This document shows positions 26,447 to 39,097 of a stretch of DNA of 64,000 nt, one piece after another. The translations under genes were made by a program, and so were the position numbers. The DNA comes from Polyangia bacterium. Its GTDB lineage: Bacteria; Myxococcota_A; Polyangia; Nannocystales; Nannocystaceae. How positions within the stretch are numbered: the first letter of the stretch is position 1; each line of letters starts with the position of its first letter. The stretch spans positions 1 to 64,000 of the forward strand of contig JAUHWG010000013.1 in NCBI GenBank assembly GCA_030424595.1. Direction: 5' to 3'. The notes beneath the pieces were generated by a model, which saw nothing but the letters and a program-made list of their open reading frames with translations, was not told the origin of the DNA and did not search any database.

Positions 26447-26471
26447 GGCCGCCAGGACAGTCCTGGCGGCC
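26447..26471. terminator. 11-bp stem-loop between convergent genes
   Basis: GGCCGCCAGGA-CAG-TCCTGGCGGCC forms a perfect 11-bp stem with a 3-nt loop, 28 bp after the LuxR-type stop and before the end of parE on the other strand. There is no U-run on either side, but the strength and position suggest a bidirectional transcription terminator. Confidence 0.7.
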
Positions 26472-26537
26472 GCTGCCAATTCTCGGTTCGAGGGGGCGAG
26501 GATCGCCCTAGGACCGCCCTAGGACCGGCTCGACCGC

Positions 26538-28454
26538 TCACACGTCGAGGAGCTCAGCCTCCGGCGCCCGCTCCATGATGAAGGCGTAGCGCGAGGACGC
26601 GTCCTTGCCCATCAGGGACTGGATCGCTTGATCGGTCGCGAGCTCGTCCTCGATGGTCACCTGGACGAGCTGACGCCGCTTCGGGTCGAGCGTCGTGTCG
26701 CGGAGCGTCTCCGGCATCATCTCGCCGAGACCCTTGAAGCGTTGGATCTCCGGCTTGCCGCGCTTGGTCTCGCTGAGGATCTTCTGCAGCCCCGCATCGT
26801 CGGCGACCCACATCGTCTGCTTGCCGATGTCGACCCGGTAGAGCGGGGGCTGGGCGATGTACACGTGGCCGCGGCGGATCAGCTCCGGCAGGTAGCGGTA
26901 GAAGAAGGTCAGGAGCAAGGTCGCGATGTGATGGCCGTCAGAGTCGGCGTCCATCAAGAGGATGATCCGGTGGTAGCGCAGGCCGCTGATGTCGAACTCC
27001 TTGCCGATCCCGCAGCCGAGCGCCTTGACGATGTTGCCGAGCTCCTCGTTGCCGAGCACCTTGCTGAGGCTCGCCTGCTCGGCGTTGAGCACCTTCCCCC
27101 GCAACGGTAGGATCGCCTGGGTCTTGCGGTTGCGGCCCATCTTCGCCGAGCCGCCTGCGCTGTCGCCCTCGACGATGAAGAGCTCGGACTTGTGCGGGTC
27201 GCGGCTCGAGCAGTCCGCGAGCTTGCCCGGCAAGGCGAGGCGACCGGCGGTCGGCCCCTTGCGGGAGACCGCCTGCGAGGCCGCCCTCGAGGCCGCCCTC
27301 GCCCGCGCCGTCGCGATCACCCGGGCGATGATCGCCTCCGCCGTCGAGCGGTTCTGATTGAGCCACAGCTCGATCGCCGGGCGGATCGCCCCCTCGACAT
27401 GACCTGCGACCTCGGGGTTGTTGAGCCGATTCTTGGTCTGGCTCTGGAACTGCGGCTCCAGCACGTAGACGCTGAGCACCGCGACCATCCCCTCCTTGAT
27501 GTCCTCGAGGGTGACGCTGACCCCCTTCGGGTCGAGCTTGTTGTCCTTCATGTAGGCGCGCAGGCTCTTGCCCAGAGTGTTGCGCAGGCCCTGCTCGTGG
27601 GTCCCGCCGTCCGGGGTCGGGACGCCGTTGACGAAGGAGTAGAGCGCGTCGTCGGTCGCCTCGGTCCAGGCGAGCGCGAGCTCGATCTTCGGGTCCTCGA
27701 TCCGCTCGAGATAGAAGGACCCGCTGTGGACCGAGGGCTTGCCGCGGACCTGGATCAGCTTCTTGAGGTACTCGGCGATCCCGTTCGCGTGGAAGAAGGT
27801 CTCCTTCTTCGGGTTGACCCCGTCGCTGAAGATGATCTTGAGCCCCTTGTGGAGGTAGCTCTTGGCCTCTAGGCGGGCGCGGAGAACGATCGGATCGAGG
27901 GTGACCTTGCCGAAGACCTCGGGGTCTGGGCGCAGGTAGACGCTGGTGCCGGAGCCCCGCGACTTGCCGCGCTTGCGCAGCTTCCCCTCGGGGATCCCGC
28001 GGATGAAGCTCGCCTCCCAGCGACCGCCGTCGCGCCAGACCGAGACGGTGAGCTGCTCCGAGAGGGCGTTGGCCACCGCAGCGCCGACGCCGTGGAGACC
28101 GCCGGAGTGCTTGTAGCTCGAACCGTCGAACTTGCCGCCGGCGCCCAGCTTGGTGAACACCGCGACGACCGCGGGGACCTTGAGGGTCGGGTGGAGGTCC
28201 ACCGGGATCCCGCGACCGTTGTCGATGATCGTGATGCCCTTGTGGTCGGCGTCGAGGTTGACCTCGATCTCGCTCGCGTGGCCGTTGATCACCTCGTCGA
28301 CGGCGTTGTCGAGGATCTCCCAGACGAGGTGGTGGAGGCCGTCCTTGTTGACGCCGCCGATGTACATGCCCGGCCGCTTGCGCACATGGGCGACCCCCTC
28401 CAAGACCTGGATCGAGGAGGCGTCGTAGCTCGAACTTGAGTTGCTCCGGGCCAT
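26538..28454 (-). CDS. parE: DNA topoisomerase IV subunit B (ParE/GyrB family)
   Basis: A 638-residue type IIA topoisomerase ATPase subunit that works as a heterotetramer with ParC. The GHKL ATPase (about 25-225) has [21 protein letters not shown] and [14 protein letters not shown]. The transducer follows, then TOPRIM (about 420-540) with [12 protein letters not shown] and [10 protein letters not shown], and the C-terminal [10 protein letters not shown]. Length and the absence of the GyrB insert fit ParE; adjacency to the A subunit supports this. Its ATG directly abuts the parC stop codon (TAGATG), with GGGGAG as Shine-Dalgarno inside the parC end. Confidence 0.9.
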   Translation of the reverse strand: MARSNSSSSYDASSIQVLEGVAHVRKRPGMYIGGVNKDGLHHLVWEILDNAVDEVINGHASEIEVNLDADHKGITIIDNGRGIPVDLHPTLKVPAVVAVFTKLGAGGKFDGSSYKHSGGLHGVGAAVANALSEQLTVSVWRDGGRWEASFIRGIPEGKLRKRGKSRGSGTSVYLRPDPEVFGKVTLDPIVLRARLEAKSYLHKGLKIIFSDGVNPKKETFFHANGIAEYLKKLIQVRGKPSVHSGSFYLERIEDPKIELALAWTEATDDALYSFVNGVPTPDGGTHEQGLRNTLGKSLRAYMKDNKLDPKGVSVTLEDIKEGMVAVLSVYVLEPQFQSQTKNRLNNPEVAGHVEGAIRPAIELWLNQNRSTAEAIIARVIATARARAASRAASQAVSRKGPTAGRLALPGKLADCSSRDPHKSELFIVEGDSAGGSAKMGRNRKTQAILPLRGKVLNAEQASLSKVLGNEELGNIVKALGCGIGKEFDISGLRYHRIILLMDADSDGHHIATLLLTFFYRYLPELIRRGHVYIAQPPLYRVDIGKQTMWVADDAGLQKILSETKRGKPEIQRFKGLGEMMPETLRDTTLDPKRRQLVQVTIEDELATDQAIQSLMGKDASSRYAFIMERAPEAELLDV

Positions 28455-30875
<2,421 letters not shown>

Positions 30876-31294
30876 GTCGTCGTGGATTTCCGTGGCAGAT
30901 GTACCGCCGCCTGGCCCAGGAGCGCTTCGCGTTCCGGCCCGAGGCCGCGGGCAGCCGGCGGAAGGTTACTTGGCAGGCGATGCGCGTCAACAAAAGCCCA
31001 GCCGCCCGCGAACGAGGGTACCCGCCGACCTCGCGTCGGCGACAGCGCCAACCGAGGTCGAGACTCGGCGCACAAGCGCCGACGAGAAACATCGCGCTCC
31101 GCGCGCAGAGCGGATCTCCCTTGCCCCTGCCCACCGCTCAAGCGGCCTCTACGGGCCGCTCTCGGCGGTTTTTGCGACATCCGTCGCGCCCTCTCCGAGC
31201 GAAGCTCCGCTCGCACCGGCCGGCGGACGCGACTTGCGCCGAGGCGCGTTGACAGTTGCGCAAGCCCAGGCGCCCCCATACTCTGCACCGGCCA
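30876..31294. other. divergent intergenic region parC / infA
   Basis: No gene is seen. On the plus strand a stem-loop occurs at 31141-31160. TTGACA is at 31249-31254, but no -10 box stands 16-18 nt from it. TACTCT at 31279-31284 lies 10 nt before the infA ATG and may be its -10. Confidence 0.5.
31141..31160 (+). other. stem-loop followed by T-run in infA upstream region
   Basis: AGCGGCC-TCTACG-GGCCGCT forms a 7-bp stem, with a run of five T about 10 nt downstream. Being in a divergent spacer, it is unlikely to end either flanking gene. It may be an attenuator or the end of an unseen small transcript. Confidence 0.35.
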
Positions 31295-31513
31295 ATGGCT
31301 AAAGATGATCTCATTGAATTCGACGGTATCGTCAGGGAAGTGCTCCCTGGCGGCCTCTTCCGGGTGGAGATCGACGACGAGCACCTCGTCCTCGCACACC
31401 TCGCAGGAAAGATGCGACGCTTTCGCATCAAGGTTGTGCTGGGCGACCGCGTCACCGTCGCTGTGACCCCCTATGACCCAAACCGGGGCCGCGTGGTCTA
31501 CCGAGCGCGATAA
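31295..31513 (+). CDS. infA: translation initiation factor IF-1
   Basis: A 72-residue OB-fold protein that binds the 30S A-site during initiation. The sequence follows the family closely: [40 protein letters not shown] and [16 protein letters not shown]. The ATG starts at the conserved MAKDD; a 13-residue upstream extension is rejected. It is monocistronic, with a hairpin right after the stop. Confidence 0.96.
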   Translation: MAKDDLIEFDGIVREVLPGGLFRVEIDDEHLVLAHLAGKMRRFRIKVVLGDRVTVAVTPYDPNRGRVVYRAR

Positions 31514-31526
31514 CAGGTCGCGCGAG

Positions 31527-31547
31527 GCAAGCGGCCCGTGCGCTTGC
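31527..31547 (+). terminator. 7-bp hairpin after infA
   Basis: GCAAGCG-GCCCGTG-CGCTTGC forms a perfect stem 13 bp beyond the infA stop. There is no T-run, so it may be a weak or Rho-aided terminator. Confidence 0.5.
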
Positions 31548-31605
31548 TACCCCGTCGCCATCTCGCGACCTTGAGAACTCCAGAGCCGCCAGCGATGATG
31601 CTTCA

Positions 31606-32988
<1,383 letters not shown>

Positions 32989-33078
32989 GCGCGGCTTCGC
33001 CCCTCCGCTCCTCGCCTCCGCGCCGCCATGATCGCCACCCCGTGACCTTCTCGTGTAGTCTGGCCGGGGGAGGCTCAG

Positions 33079-33795
33079 ATGCCGCTAACACCGGAACAGG
33101 AATGGACGCTCGTCGCCTGCGGGTTGGTCGCTCACGCCGACGGCGTGCTCAAGGAGGGTGAGTGTGACCAGGTCTTGGCGATGATCGACGAACGGCTCAG
33201 CCCGGCCGATCAGGACCATTGGATCGCCCTCGTGTCGAGCCGCGAAGCCCTCAACGCCCACCTCGAAGAGCTGCCGCCGATCCTCCCGCTCTTCCACGAG
33301 CCGCTGCTGGAGCGGGCCTGGGCGATGGCCCTCGCCGACGGTGAGGTCGACGAGGCGGAGCTCGAGGTCGTCGAGCGGGTGGCGTCGCTGGTCGGCGCCG
33401 ATCCGAAGGATCTCGCCTCGTGGCGCGACGCCTGGACGGCGACCGCCGCGACCCTCGCCGAGCACAAGGCGAGCTTCGCCGCCCTCCTGATCCACTGCGA
33501 CGGGACCATCGACGACGCGGAGTCGATCCGCTTCCAGGCGCTGCTCAAGCAGATGCCGGTCCCGGAGGAGCGACGCCGGGAGTTCGCGCGGATGCTGAAG
33601 AAGCCGCCCTCGCTCGACCACGTCGGAGCGCGCCTCGCCGCCCTCCCCCGCGACCAACGGGTCGAGATCCTCCGGGCGATCGCCCCCCTCGTCTCCGCCT
33701 CGCAGCGCGAGGCCGTCGGTCGCGACTTCTTCCTCCAGCTGGCCGCTCAGGCAGGGTTGGATCCGGCCGCGGCGACCAAGATCCTCGACGTCTGA
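33079..33795 (+). CDS. TerB-like acidic helical protein
   Basis: A 238-residue all-alpha protein. Two segments have the TerB/tellurite-resistance pattern of an acidic helix pair: LVAHADGVLKEGECDQVLAMIDERL (about 15-40) and AWAMALADGEVDEAELEVVERVASLVGAD (about 80-108). A third, weaker copy is LLIHCDGTIDDAESIRFQALL. TerB-like proteins are thought to bind metal and act in stress or phage-defence complexes; the specific role here is unknown. ATG 33079 has GGGGGAGG 6 nt upstream, a strong Shine-Dalgarno. It stands alone. Confidence 0.75.
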   Translation: MPLTPEQEWTLVACGLVAHADGVLKEGECDQVLAMIDERLSPADQDHWIALVSSREALNAHLEELPPILPLFHEPLLERAWAMALADGEVDEAELEVVERVASLVGADPKDLASWRDAWTATAATLAEHKASFAALLIHCDGTIDDAESIRFQALLKQMPVPEERRREFARMLKKPPSLDHVGARLAALPRDQRVEILRAIAPLVSASQREAVGRDFFLQLAAQAGLDPAAATKILDV

Positions 33796-33878
33796 GCGCG
33801 GGCCGAGAGCCCCTGAGCGGCGCTGACGCGGCTCCGGCCGACCCCGGGCCGCGAAGACGAACGGCCGGCCGACTCCTC

Positions 33879-34754
33879 CTAGAGCCCGTCGATCACCGCG
33901 CGGACGCCCCCCGCGAGGATGTGCAGGCCAAGACCCACCGGCGGCAGCTCGCCGGCGGCCTCTTGGGCCCGCCAGTGCGGGTGGTTCTCCGGATCGAGGT
34001 AAGCCTCGGGGTGCGGCATGAGGCCGAAGATTCGGCCGCTCGGATCGCAGAGCCCCGCGGCGCCTCCGGCCGAGCCGTTGGGGTTCGCCGGCCACTCTTC
34101 GGTGGGCTCGCCCGCTTCGTCGACGTAGCGAGCGGGGATCAGGTGGGCGGCCAGGACCGCCTCTCGGATCTCCTCGTCGGCGAAGATCAGCTTGCCCTCG
34201 CCGTGGCGGCTGGGCAGGTCCAACGTCCGCCCGCCGAGGCCGCGGGTAAACACGCAGGGGCTGGCGTCATCAAAGCCGAGGCGTACCCAGGCATCGCGGT
34301 AGCCGAGGCGCTCGTTGGCGACCAACGACGCGGACTGCGGCGCGAGGCCATCGCCGACGCTGCGCCCGAGGGCCGGCAGGACGCCGAGCTTCACCAGCGT
34401 CTGAAATCCGTTGCAGATCCCGAGGGCGAGCCCGCCGTCGTCGATGTAGCGGCCCAGTCGATCACCCAGGCGGAAGCGGACTCGATTGGCGTAGACCCGG
34501 CCGCTGGCGATGTGATCGCCGAAGGAGAAGCCGCCGATGAAGGCGAGGATCTGGTAGGCCGAGAGCACATCGTCGCCCCCCTCGAGCACATCGGCGACAT
34601 GCCTCGCCTCCGCCACCGCGCCGAGGCGCTCGAAGGCCGCTATCGTCTCCGCCTCGCAGTTCAGCCCGTAGCCGGTCATCACCAGCACGCGGACATCTCG
34701 GGCCTGTCGGCGATCGATCGCGAAGAGCTCTTGGATCGGGTCGTGGATGCTCAT
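33879..34754 (-). CDS. purQ: phosphoribosylformylglycinamidine synthase, glutaminase subunit
   Basis: A 291-residue class I glutamine amidotransferase that supplies ammonia to PurL in purine synthesis. It has VRVLVMTGYGLNCEAET, the nucleophile cysteine in GICNGFQTLVKLG and the catalytic His-Glu in LMPHPEAYLDP. It is longer than short PurQ (~225 residues), matching the C-terminal glutaminase domain of large PurL. Its ATG overlaps the purL stop by 4 bp (ATGA), so the two are translationally coupled and made in equal amounts. Confidence 0.93.
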   Translation of the reverse strand: MSIHDPIQELFAIDRRQARDVRVLVMTGYGLNCEAETIAAFERLGAVAEARHVADVLEGGDDVLSAYQILAFIGGFSFGDHIASGRVYANRVRFRLGDRLGRYIDDGGLALGICNGFQTLVKLGVLPALGRSVGDGLAPQSASLVANERLGYRDAWVRLGFDDASPCVFTRGLGGRTLDLPSRHGEGKLIFADEEIREAVLAAHLIPARYVDEAGEPTEEWPANPNGSAGGAAGLCDPSGRIFGLMPHPEAYLDPENHPHWRAQEAAGELPPVGLGLHILAGGVRAVIDGL

Positions 34755-37700
34755 CGTTGGGCTCCCTGACGCTGAAGACGACGACGAAGCACCTGCCCGC
34801 CGACGCCGAGAACAGTCTCACCGCGGTGTCGGACGTGCAGCCAGCCGCTCGGCGGTCCGACGACCCCGAGCCACTGGAGCGCATGCTCGCCGAGCTCCGC
34901 CTCGACCGCGTCCGCGTCCTCTTCACGGCAGGTAAAGATGATCCGCCCGGTGCTCTCGCTGAAGAGGGTCCGGACGGCGGAGAGCTCTCCGGCGATCCCG
35001 TCGAGCTCGACCTCGAGCCCGAGCCCGCCGGCGACGGTCATGTGGGCCAAGGCGAGGGCTAGGCCGCCGCGTCCGAGGGCGTGCGCAGAGCGGAGCTTGC
35101 CTGCGTCGCGCGCCCGAGCAAAGGCCTGATAGCGCGGCGCACAGCGCTCTAGGTCGGTCCGAGGGACCCCGTCCAGGACCAGCCCCTGCCCCCGTGCGAG
35201 CTCGCTCTCGCCGAGCTCGTCGGCGGTCTCGCCGATGACCCCGATCCGATCGCCAGCGGCGAGCGGGGTCAGATCGAGCGCGCGCCGAACATCCTCGATC
35301 TGGCCCAAGACACTGACCAGCAGCGTCGGCGGGATCGAGATCTTGACCCCGCCGAGGGTCGCGTCGTTCTTCATCGAGTCCTTGCCGCTGACGAGCGGCA
35401 CTCCGTAGGCCTCACAGGCGGCCCGCAGACCCTCGCAGCAGCGGACGAGCTGGGCGAGCTTGTGCTCGCCGTCAGGCGTCTTGGCGCTGCGGATCGGATC
35501 GGGCCAGCAGAAGTTGTCGAGCGCCGCGAGACGATCGATACGGGCGCCGCCGCAGAGCACCCGCCGTACCCCCTCGTCGACCGCGGCCATCGCCATCGCC
35601 TCGGTGTCGATGTCGCTGTAGTAGGGGTGAATCCCCTCGCCGAGGACGATCCCCTCGCTCCGACCGTGGCGAACCCGCATCACGGTCGCGGTCGACGGCA
35701 CGTCCTGACGAACGCCGACCCAGGGCTTGATCACGCTGAGCCCCTTGACCTCATGGTCGTAGGCGCGGGCGATCGCCTCGCCGGAGGCGACGTTCGGCGC
35801 GCTCAAGAGGTCTAGCAGGAGCTCCGCCGCGCGACCGTCTGCGAGCCGCGTCGCGACCACGCTCGCCTCGCTCAACGCCCGCTCGGGCGGGCTCCAGCGG
35901 GCGGAGAGCGTCGGCAGGGGCACCCCGTCGTGGAGGAAGTCCAGGTCGAGATCGCAGACCATCGCCTCGCCGTGACGGACCACCAGGCGACCGCTCTCGG
36001 TGAAGCTCCCGAGCACCGTCACCTCGACCTCCCGGCGGGCGGCGAGGGTCATCAGGGCGTCGATCTCCGCCGGGCGGACCGCCAGGGTCATCCGCTCCTG
36101 AGCCTCGGAGATCAGGATCTCCCAGGGCGCGAGGCCGGGGTACTTGAGCGGCGCCAGGGCGAGATCGATCTCCGCCCCGCCGGTCGCCAGGGCCATCTCG
36201 CCGACGCTGCTCGAGAGACCGCCTGCGCCGTTGTCCGTGAGGCCCGAACAAAGACCCGCCTCGCGCGCCTCGGCGAGGAAGTCGGCCATCATCTTCTGCG
36301 TGATCGGATCGCCGATCTGGACCGCCTGCACCGGTGAGTCCTCGCCCAGCTCGACGCTCGAGAAGGTCGCGCCGTGGATCCCGTCCTTGCCGATCCGTCC
36401 GCCGACCATGACCACGAGATCACCCGGCTCGATCACCTTGACCTCGCCCGGGCGACCCGCGCTCGTCACGGGCATCACCCCGACCGTGCCGCAGTAGACC
36501 AGCGGCTTGCCGACGTAGCGGCGGTCGAAGAGCTCGAAGCCGCGGCTGTAGGGCAACCCCGACTGGTTCCCCCCGTCGATCACCCCATGGTGGACGCCGT
36601 CGCGGATCCGACGGGGGTGCATCAGCCCGGGCGGCAGGGCCTCCTCGTAGTCCGGGGGGCCGAAGCAGTAGCCCCAGACGTTGGTCAGGTTGTCGGCGCC
36701 GAGCCCCGTCGCCAGGGTGTCGCGGTTGACCCCGACGATCCCTGTCATCGCCCCGCCGTAGGGGTCGAGCGCCGAGGGCGAGTTGTGGGTCTCGACCTTG
36801 TAGACCAGGTGATCGGCCTCGGTGAAGCGGATCACCCCGGCGTTGTCATGGAAGACCGAGACCAGGAAAGGCGCGTCCGCGGGGTCGAGCTGGTCCTGCA
36901 CTCGCTGCGCCGCGATGGCCTCCGTCGCGCCGCGGATCGTCGAGCGGAAGAGCCCCTCCTCGATCAACCGCCGCTCCCCCGAGGGATCGGTGTAGTCGAT
37001 CGGCGAGGCGAAGATCTTGTGCTTACAGTGCTCGCTCCAGGTCTGGGCGACGCACTCGAGCTCCGCGTCGGTCGGCGAACGGCCGACCTCAGCGAAGTGA
37101 GCCTCGATCGCCCGCATCTCGGCGAGGCTCAGGGCCAACATCCCCTCCCGCGAGATCCGCTCGAGCTCCGCGTCGCTCGCCCCAGCGAGGCCCACGGTGG
37201 CGACCTCGGGCGTTCGTGGGACGCCCGCCCGAGGGACCGAGAGGTCGAGCGCTCGCCGGCCCTCCTCGATCGTCAGCCGTTCGATGAGCGGGTTGTAGAG
37301 GAGCTCACGCGCCGCTCGCTCCGCGTCCTCGCGCGGGATCCCGTCCAGACGGTAGACCGTCGCCGTGTAGACCTCGCCGACGACATCGCGCCCGAGGATG
37401 TCCTGAACCGCGCGGTGCACCGAACGGCCGACGCTGTCGGTGACGCCGGGTCGCAGGCCGATGGTCAAAAACCAGGACGACTCCTCACCGTCGGGCCCAT
37501 GTGGATCATCGAGCATCCCGAGCGCGCCGACCTCGGCCACCGGATCGACGAGCCGCTCCAGGACCGCAGCCGCCCCCTCGCCATCGATCTCCAGGTCGAG
37601 GAGGTAGACCCGCCGGGTGCGGACCGCCGCGGTGATCGCCAGCTCGGAGCGCAGCCGCCTCGCGGTCGACTCCGCGAGCGCGTCTGAGAGCCCCGGGCGA

Positions 37701-37765
37701 GCTTCGATCTCAAGCCTATGAACCGGCACCCGGCCGAATTGGCTCTGCGGACCCCCAACTGTCAA
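34751..37765 (-). CDS. purL: phosphoribosylformylglycinamidine synthase, synthetase subunit (PurS-PurL fusion)
   Basis: A 1004-residue ATP-dependent enzyme converting FGAR to FGAM. The first ~170 residues resemble duplicated PurS-like domains (VHRLEIEARPGLSDA, WFLTIGLRPGVTDSVGRSV). The PurL part carries TWSEHCKHK, FHDNAGVIRF, ETHNSPSALDPYGGA and DNGAGGLSSSVGEM. Unlike large proteobacterial PurL it lacks the glutaminase, which is the next gene. The start is TTG 37765 or, 12 codons in, GTG 37729, which begins nearer the PurS-like domain. TTGACA overlaps the upstream start and could equally be a -35 box for a start at 37729. Confidence 0.93.
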   Translation of the reverse strand: MTVGGPQSQFGRVPVHRLEIEARPGLSDALAESTARRLRSELAITAAVRTRRVYLLDLEIDGEGAAAVLERLVDPVAEVGALGMLDDPHGPDGEESSWFLTIGLRPGVTDSVGRSVHRAVQDILGRDVVGEVYTATVYRLDGIPREDAERAARELLYNPLIERLTIEEGRRALDLSVPRAGVPRTPEVATVGLAGASDAELERISREGMLALSLAEMRAIEAHFAEVGRSPTDAELECVAQTWSEHCKHKIFASPIDYTDPSGERRLIEEGLFRSTIRGATEAIAAQRVQDQLDPADAPFLVSVFHDNAGVIRFTEADHLVYKVETHNSPSALDPYGGAMTGIVGVNRDTLATGLGADNLTNVWGYCFGPPDYEEALPPGLMHPRRIRDGVHHGVIDGGNQSGLPYSRGFELFDRRYVGKPLVYCGTVGVMPVTSAGRPGEVKVIEPGDLVVMVGGRIGKDGIHGATFSSVELGEDSPVQAVQIGDPITQKMMADFLAEAREAGLCSGLTDNGAGGLSSSVGEMALATGGAEIDLALAPLKYPGLAPWEILISEAQERMTLAVRPAEIDALMTLAARREVEVTVLGSFTESGRLVVRHGEAMVCDLDLDFLHDGVPLPTLSARWSPPERALSEASVVATRLADGRAAELLLDLLSAPNVASGEAIARAYDHEVKGLSVIKPWVGVRQDVPSTATVMRVRHGRSEGIVLGEGIHPYYSDIDTEAMAMAAVDEGVRRVLCGGARIDRLAALDNFCWPDPIRSAKTPDGEHKLAQLVRCCEGLRAACEAYGVPLVSGKDSMKNDATLGGVKISIPPTLLVSVLGQIEDVRRALDLTPLAAGDRIGVIGETADELGESELARGQGLVLDGVPRTDLERCAPRYQAFARARDAGKLRSAHALGRGGLALALAHMTVAGGLGLEVELDGIAGELSAVRTLFSESTGRIIFTCREEDADAVEAELGEHALQWLGVVGPPSGWLHVRHRGETVLGVGGQVLRRRLQRQGAQR

Positions 37766-38224
37766 CTCCCTCCGGCCCCAGGAGCCTGTGGCAAAAGTCC
37801 CGCCAGCCCGATCGACCGGCGACTACGCGACGACCGTGGCCGACAGCGCAGCGATCGGACGGATCCCGAGGTTCACCTCAGAAAGCTCGACGAGAGGCTC
37901 TCAACGGGTCGTCGTGACGATCCTGCGATCACCAAGGCCGATCTCCGCCGCCCTTGGATCCGACCCCGGACCGCCGACGCCGGTTCTCGTAGAGAACTTC
38001 TCCAGGGCAGCAGACCCGCGTACGTGGGCTCCTGGGGCGACGCCGAGGCCGACGAACCCTCTCTCGGCCCAGCATGGGCTTGACAGCGCTCGACCCGGCG
38101 ACGCACCATCCTAAGCGACGTTGTGGATTGGAGCCCCCCTGCGGTCCTGGACGGGACGCAGAGGCGGCAACAAAGACTCCGCTACGCGAGATCACACAGT
38201 TCGGTACTGGTGCGAGGTTCATCC
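37766..38224. other. intergenic region purL / winged-helix gene
   Basis: A 459-bp divergent spacer. I see no gene with coding character and no strong hairpin. It should hold the purL promoter on the minus strand and the promoter of the gene at 38225. Confidence 0.4.
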
Positions 38225-38767
38225 GTGAACGAAGTGGAAGAACGGGTCGAGGACGCCTGGACCCAATCCCTCAGCGAGATCTTTAAAGAGGTCATTCGCA
38301 AACTCCCTGACTCGACGACCCTCGGCGAGCTCATCGAAGCCGCCCGGAGCAGCGAGCAGATCGCCCCCGTGCTCGCGGTCTTCTCCGTCCAGGAGCTGAT
38401 CGACGTCGCCAAGACGCGGCCGCGCCAGGAGCCTGAGCCTGAGCCCGATCCCAGCGACGGCGTCGAGTTCGACGCGGACGGCAACCCGATCATGGACCTG
38501 GGCGAGAGCGGCCCCGCCGTCATTCGCCGGCGCGCCGACGTGCCCAACGGCGATGCGCTGGTTCTCCGCTCGCTGAGCAAGAGCAAGGGCGGCCGCCGCG
38601 AGGCGGATCTCCTCCAGCTCACCGGCCTGACCTCCGATCAGCTCCGCCTCGTCGTCCGTCACCTCCGGGCCAAGGGCTTCATCCACGTCGAGGGCAGCGG
38701 CAGCAAGCGACGCTTTAAGATCACGCGCACCGGCTCGCTCCACCTCCGTAATGACGGCGGTCGCTGA
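38225..38767 (+). CDS. winged-helix DNA-binding-like protein
   Basis: A 180-residue protein. The N-terminus (1-60) is helical and acidic, followed by a Pro/Glu linker (EPEPEPDP). The C-terminal ~70 residues form a winged helix: DALVLRSLSKSKGGRREADLLQLTGLTSDQLRLVVRHLRAKGFIHVEGSGSKRRFKIT. A MarR/RepA-like fold is likely, and the target is unknown. GTG 38225 has GAGG 8 nt upstream; the longer frame to 38123 is not supported. Confidence 0.75.
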   Translation: MNEVEERVEDAWTQSLSEIFKEVIRKLPDSTTLGELIEAARSSEQIAPVLAVFSVQELIDVAKTRPRQEPEPEPDPSDGVEFDADGNPIMDLGESGPAVIRRRADVPNGDALVLRSLSKSKGGRREADLLQLTGLTSDQLRLVVRHLRAKGFIHVEGSGSKRRFKITRTGSLHLRNDGGR

Positions 38768-38804
38768 GCCCCTCTGCGGAGCGCGCTGACCGGGCGCCCC
38801 CGCG

Positions 38805-39060
38805 CGACCGACGAGCGGGCGAGCTCGGTCGCGCATCGCCGCCGCCGAAGCAAGCAAGACAGCCCTCGTCGACGAGCGGGCCCTCGCTCGTTCACGCAGC
38901 GCTAGCCGCCCGACCACTCAAGACGGCCCCCATCACGGACTGACGAGCGGGCGCTCGCGCAGCGCCGCCGCCCAAGCAAGACGGCCCTCGTCACCGACCG
39001 ACGAGCGTCCTCGGTCACGCAGCGCTGGCCACCCGACCAAAGCAAGACGGCCCCTCCCAC
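38805..39060. repeat. four degenerate ~60-65 bp direct repeats
   Basis: Four imperfect copies of a unit containing ACGAGCG, a CTCGNTC/TCGGTC segment, GCGCAGCGC-like words and ending AAGCAAGACGGCCC. They fill the gap between the winged-helix gene and the vWA lipoprotein. Frames are not conserved, so the block appears non-coding. Confidence 0.75.
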
Positions 39061-39097
39061 CCAGGAGCGACCGTCTCCTCGTCATCGACCGCCTGCG

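Noticed and set aside
31249-31284. Consensus TTGACA as -35 of infA
   Set aside because: The only -10-like word is 24 bp away, too far for a normal promoter.
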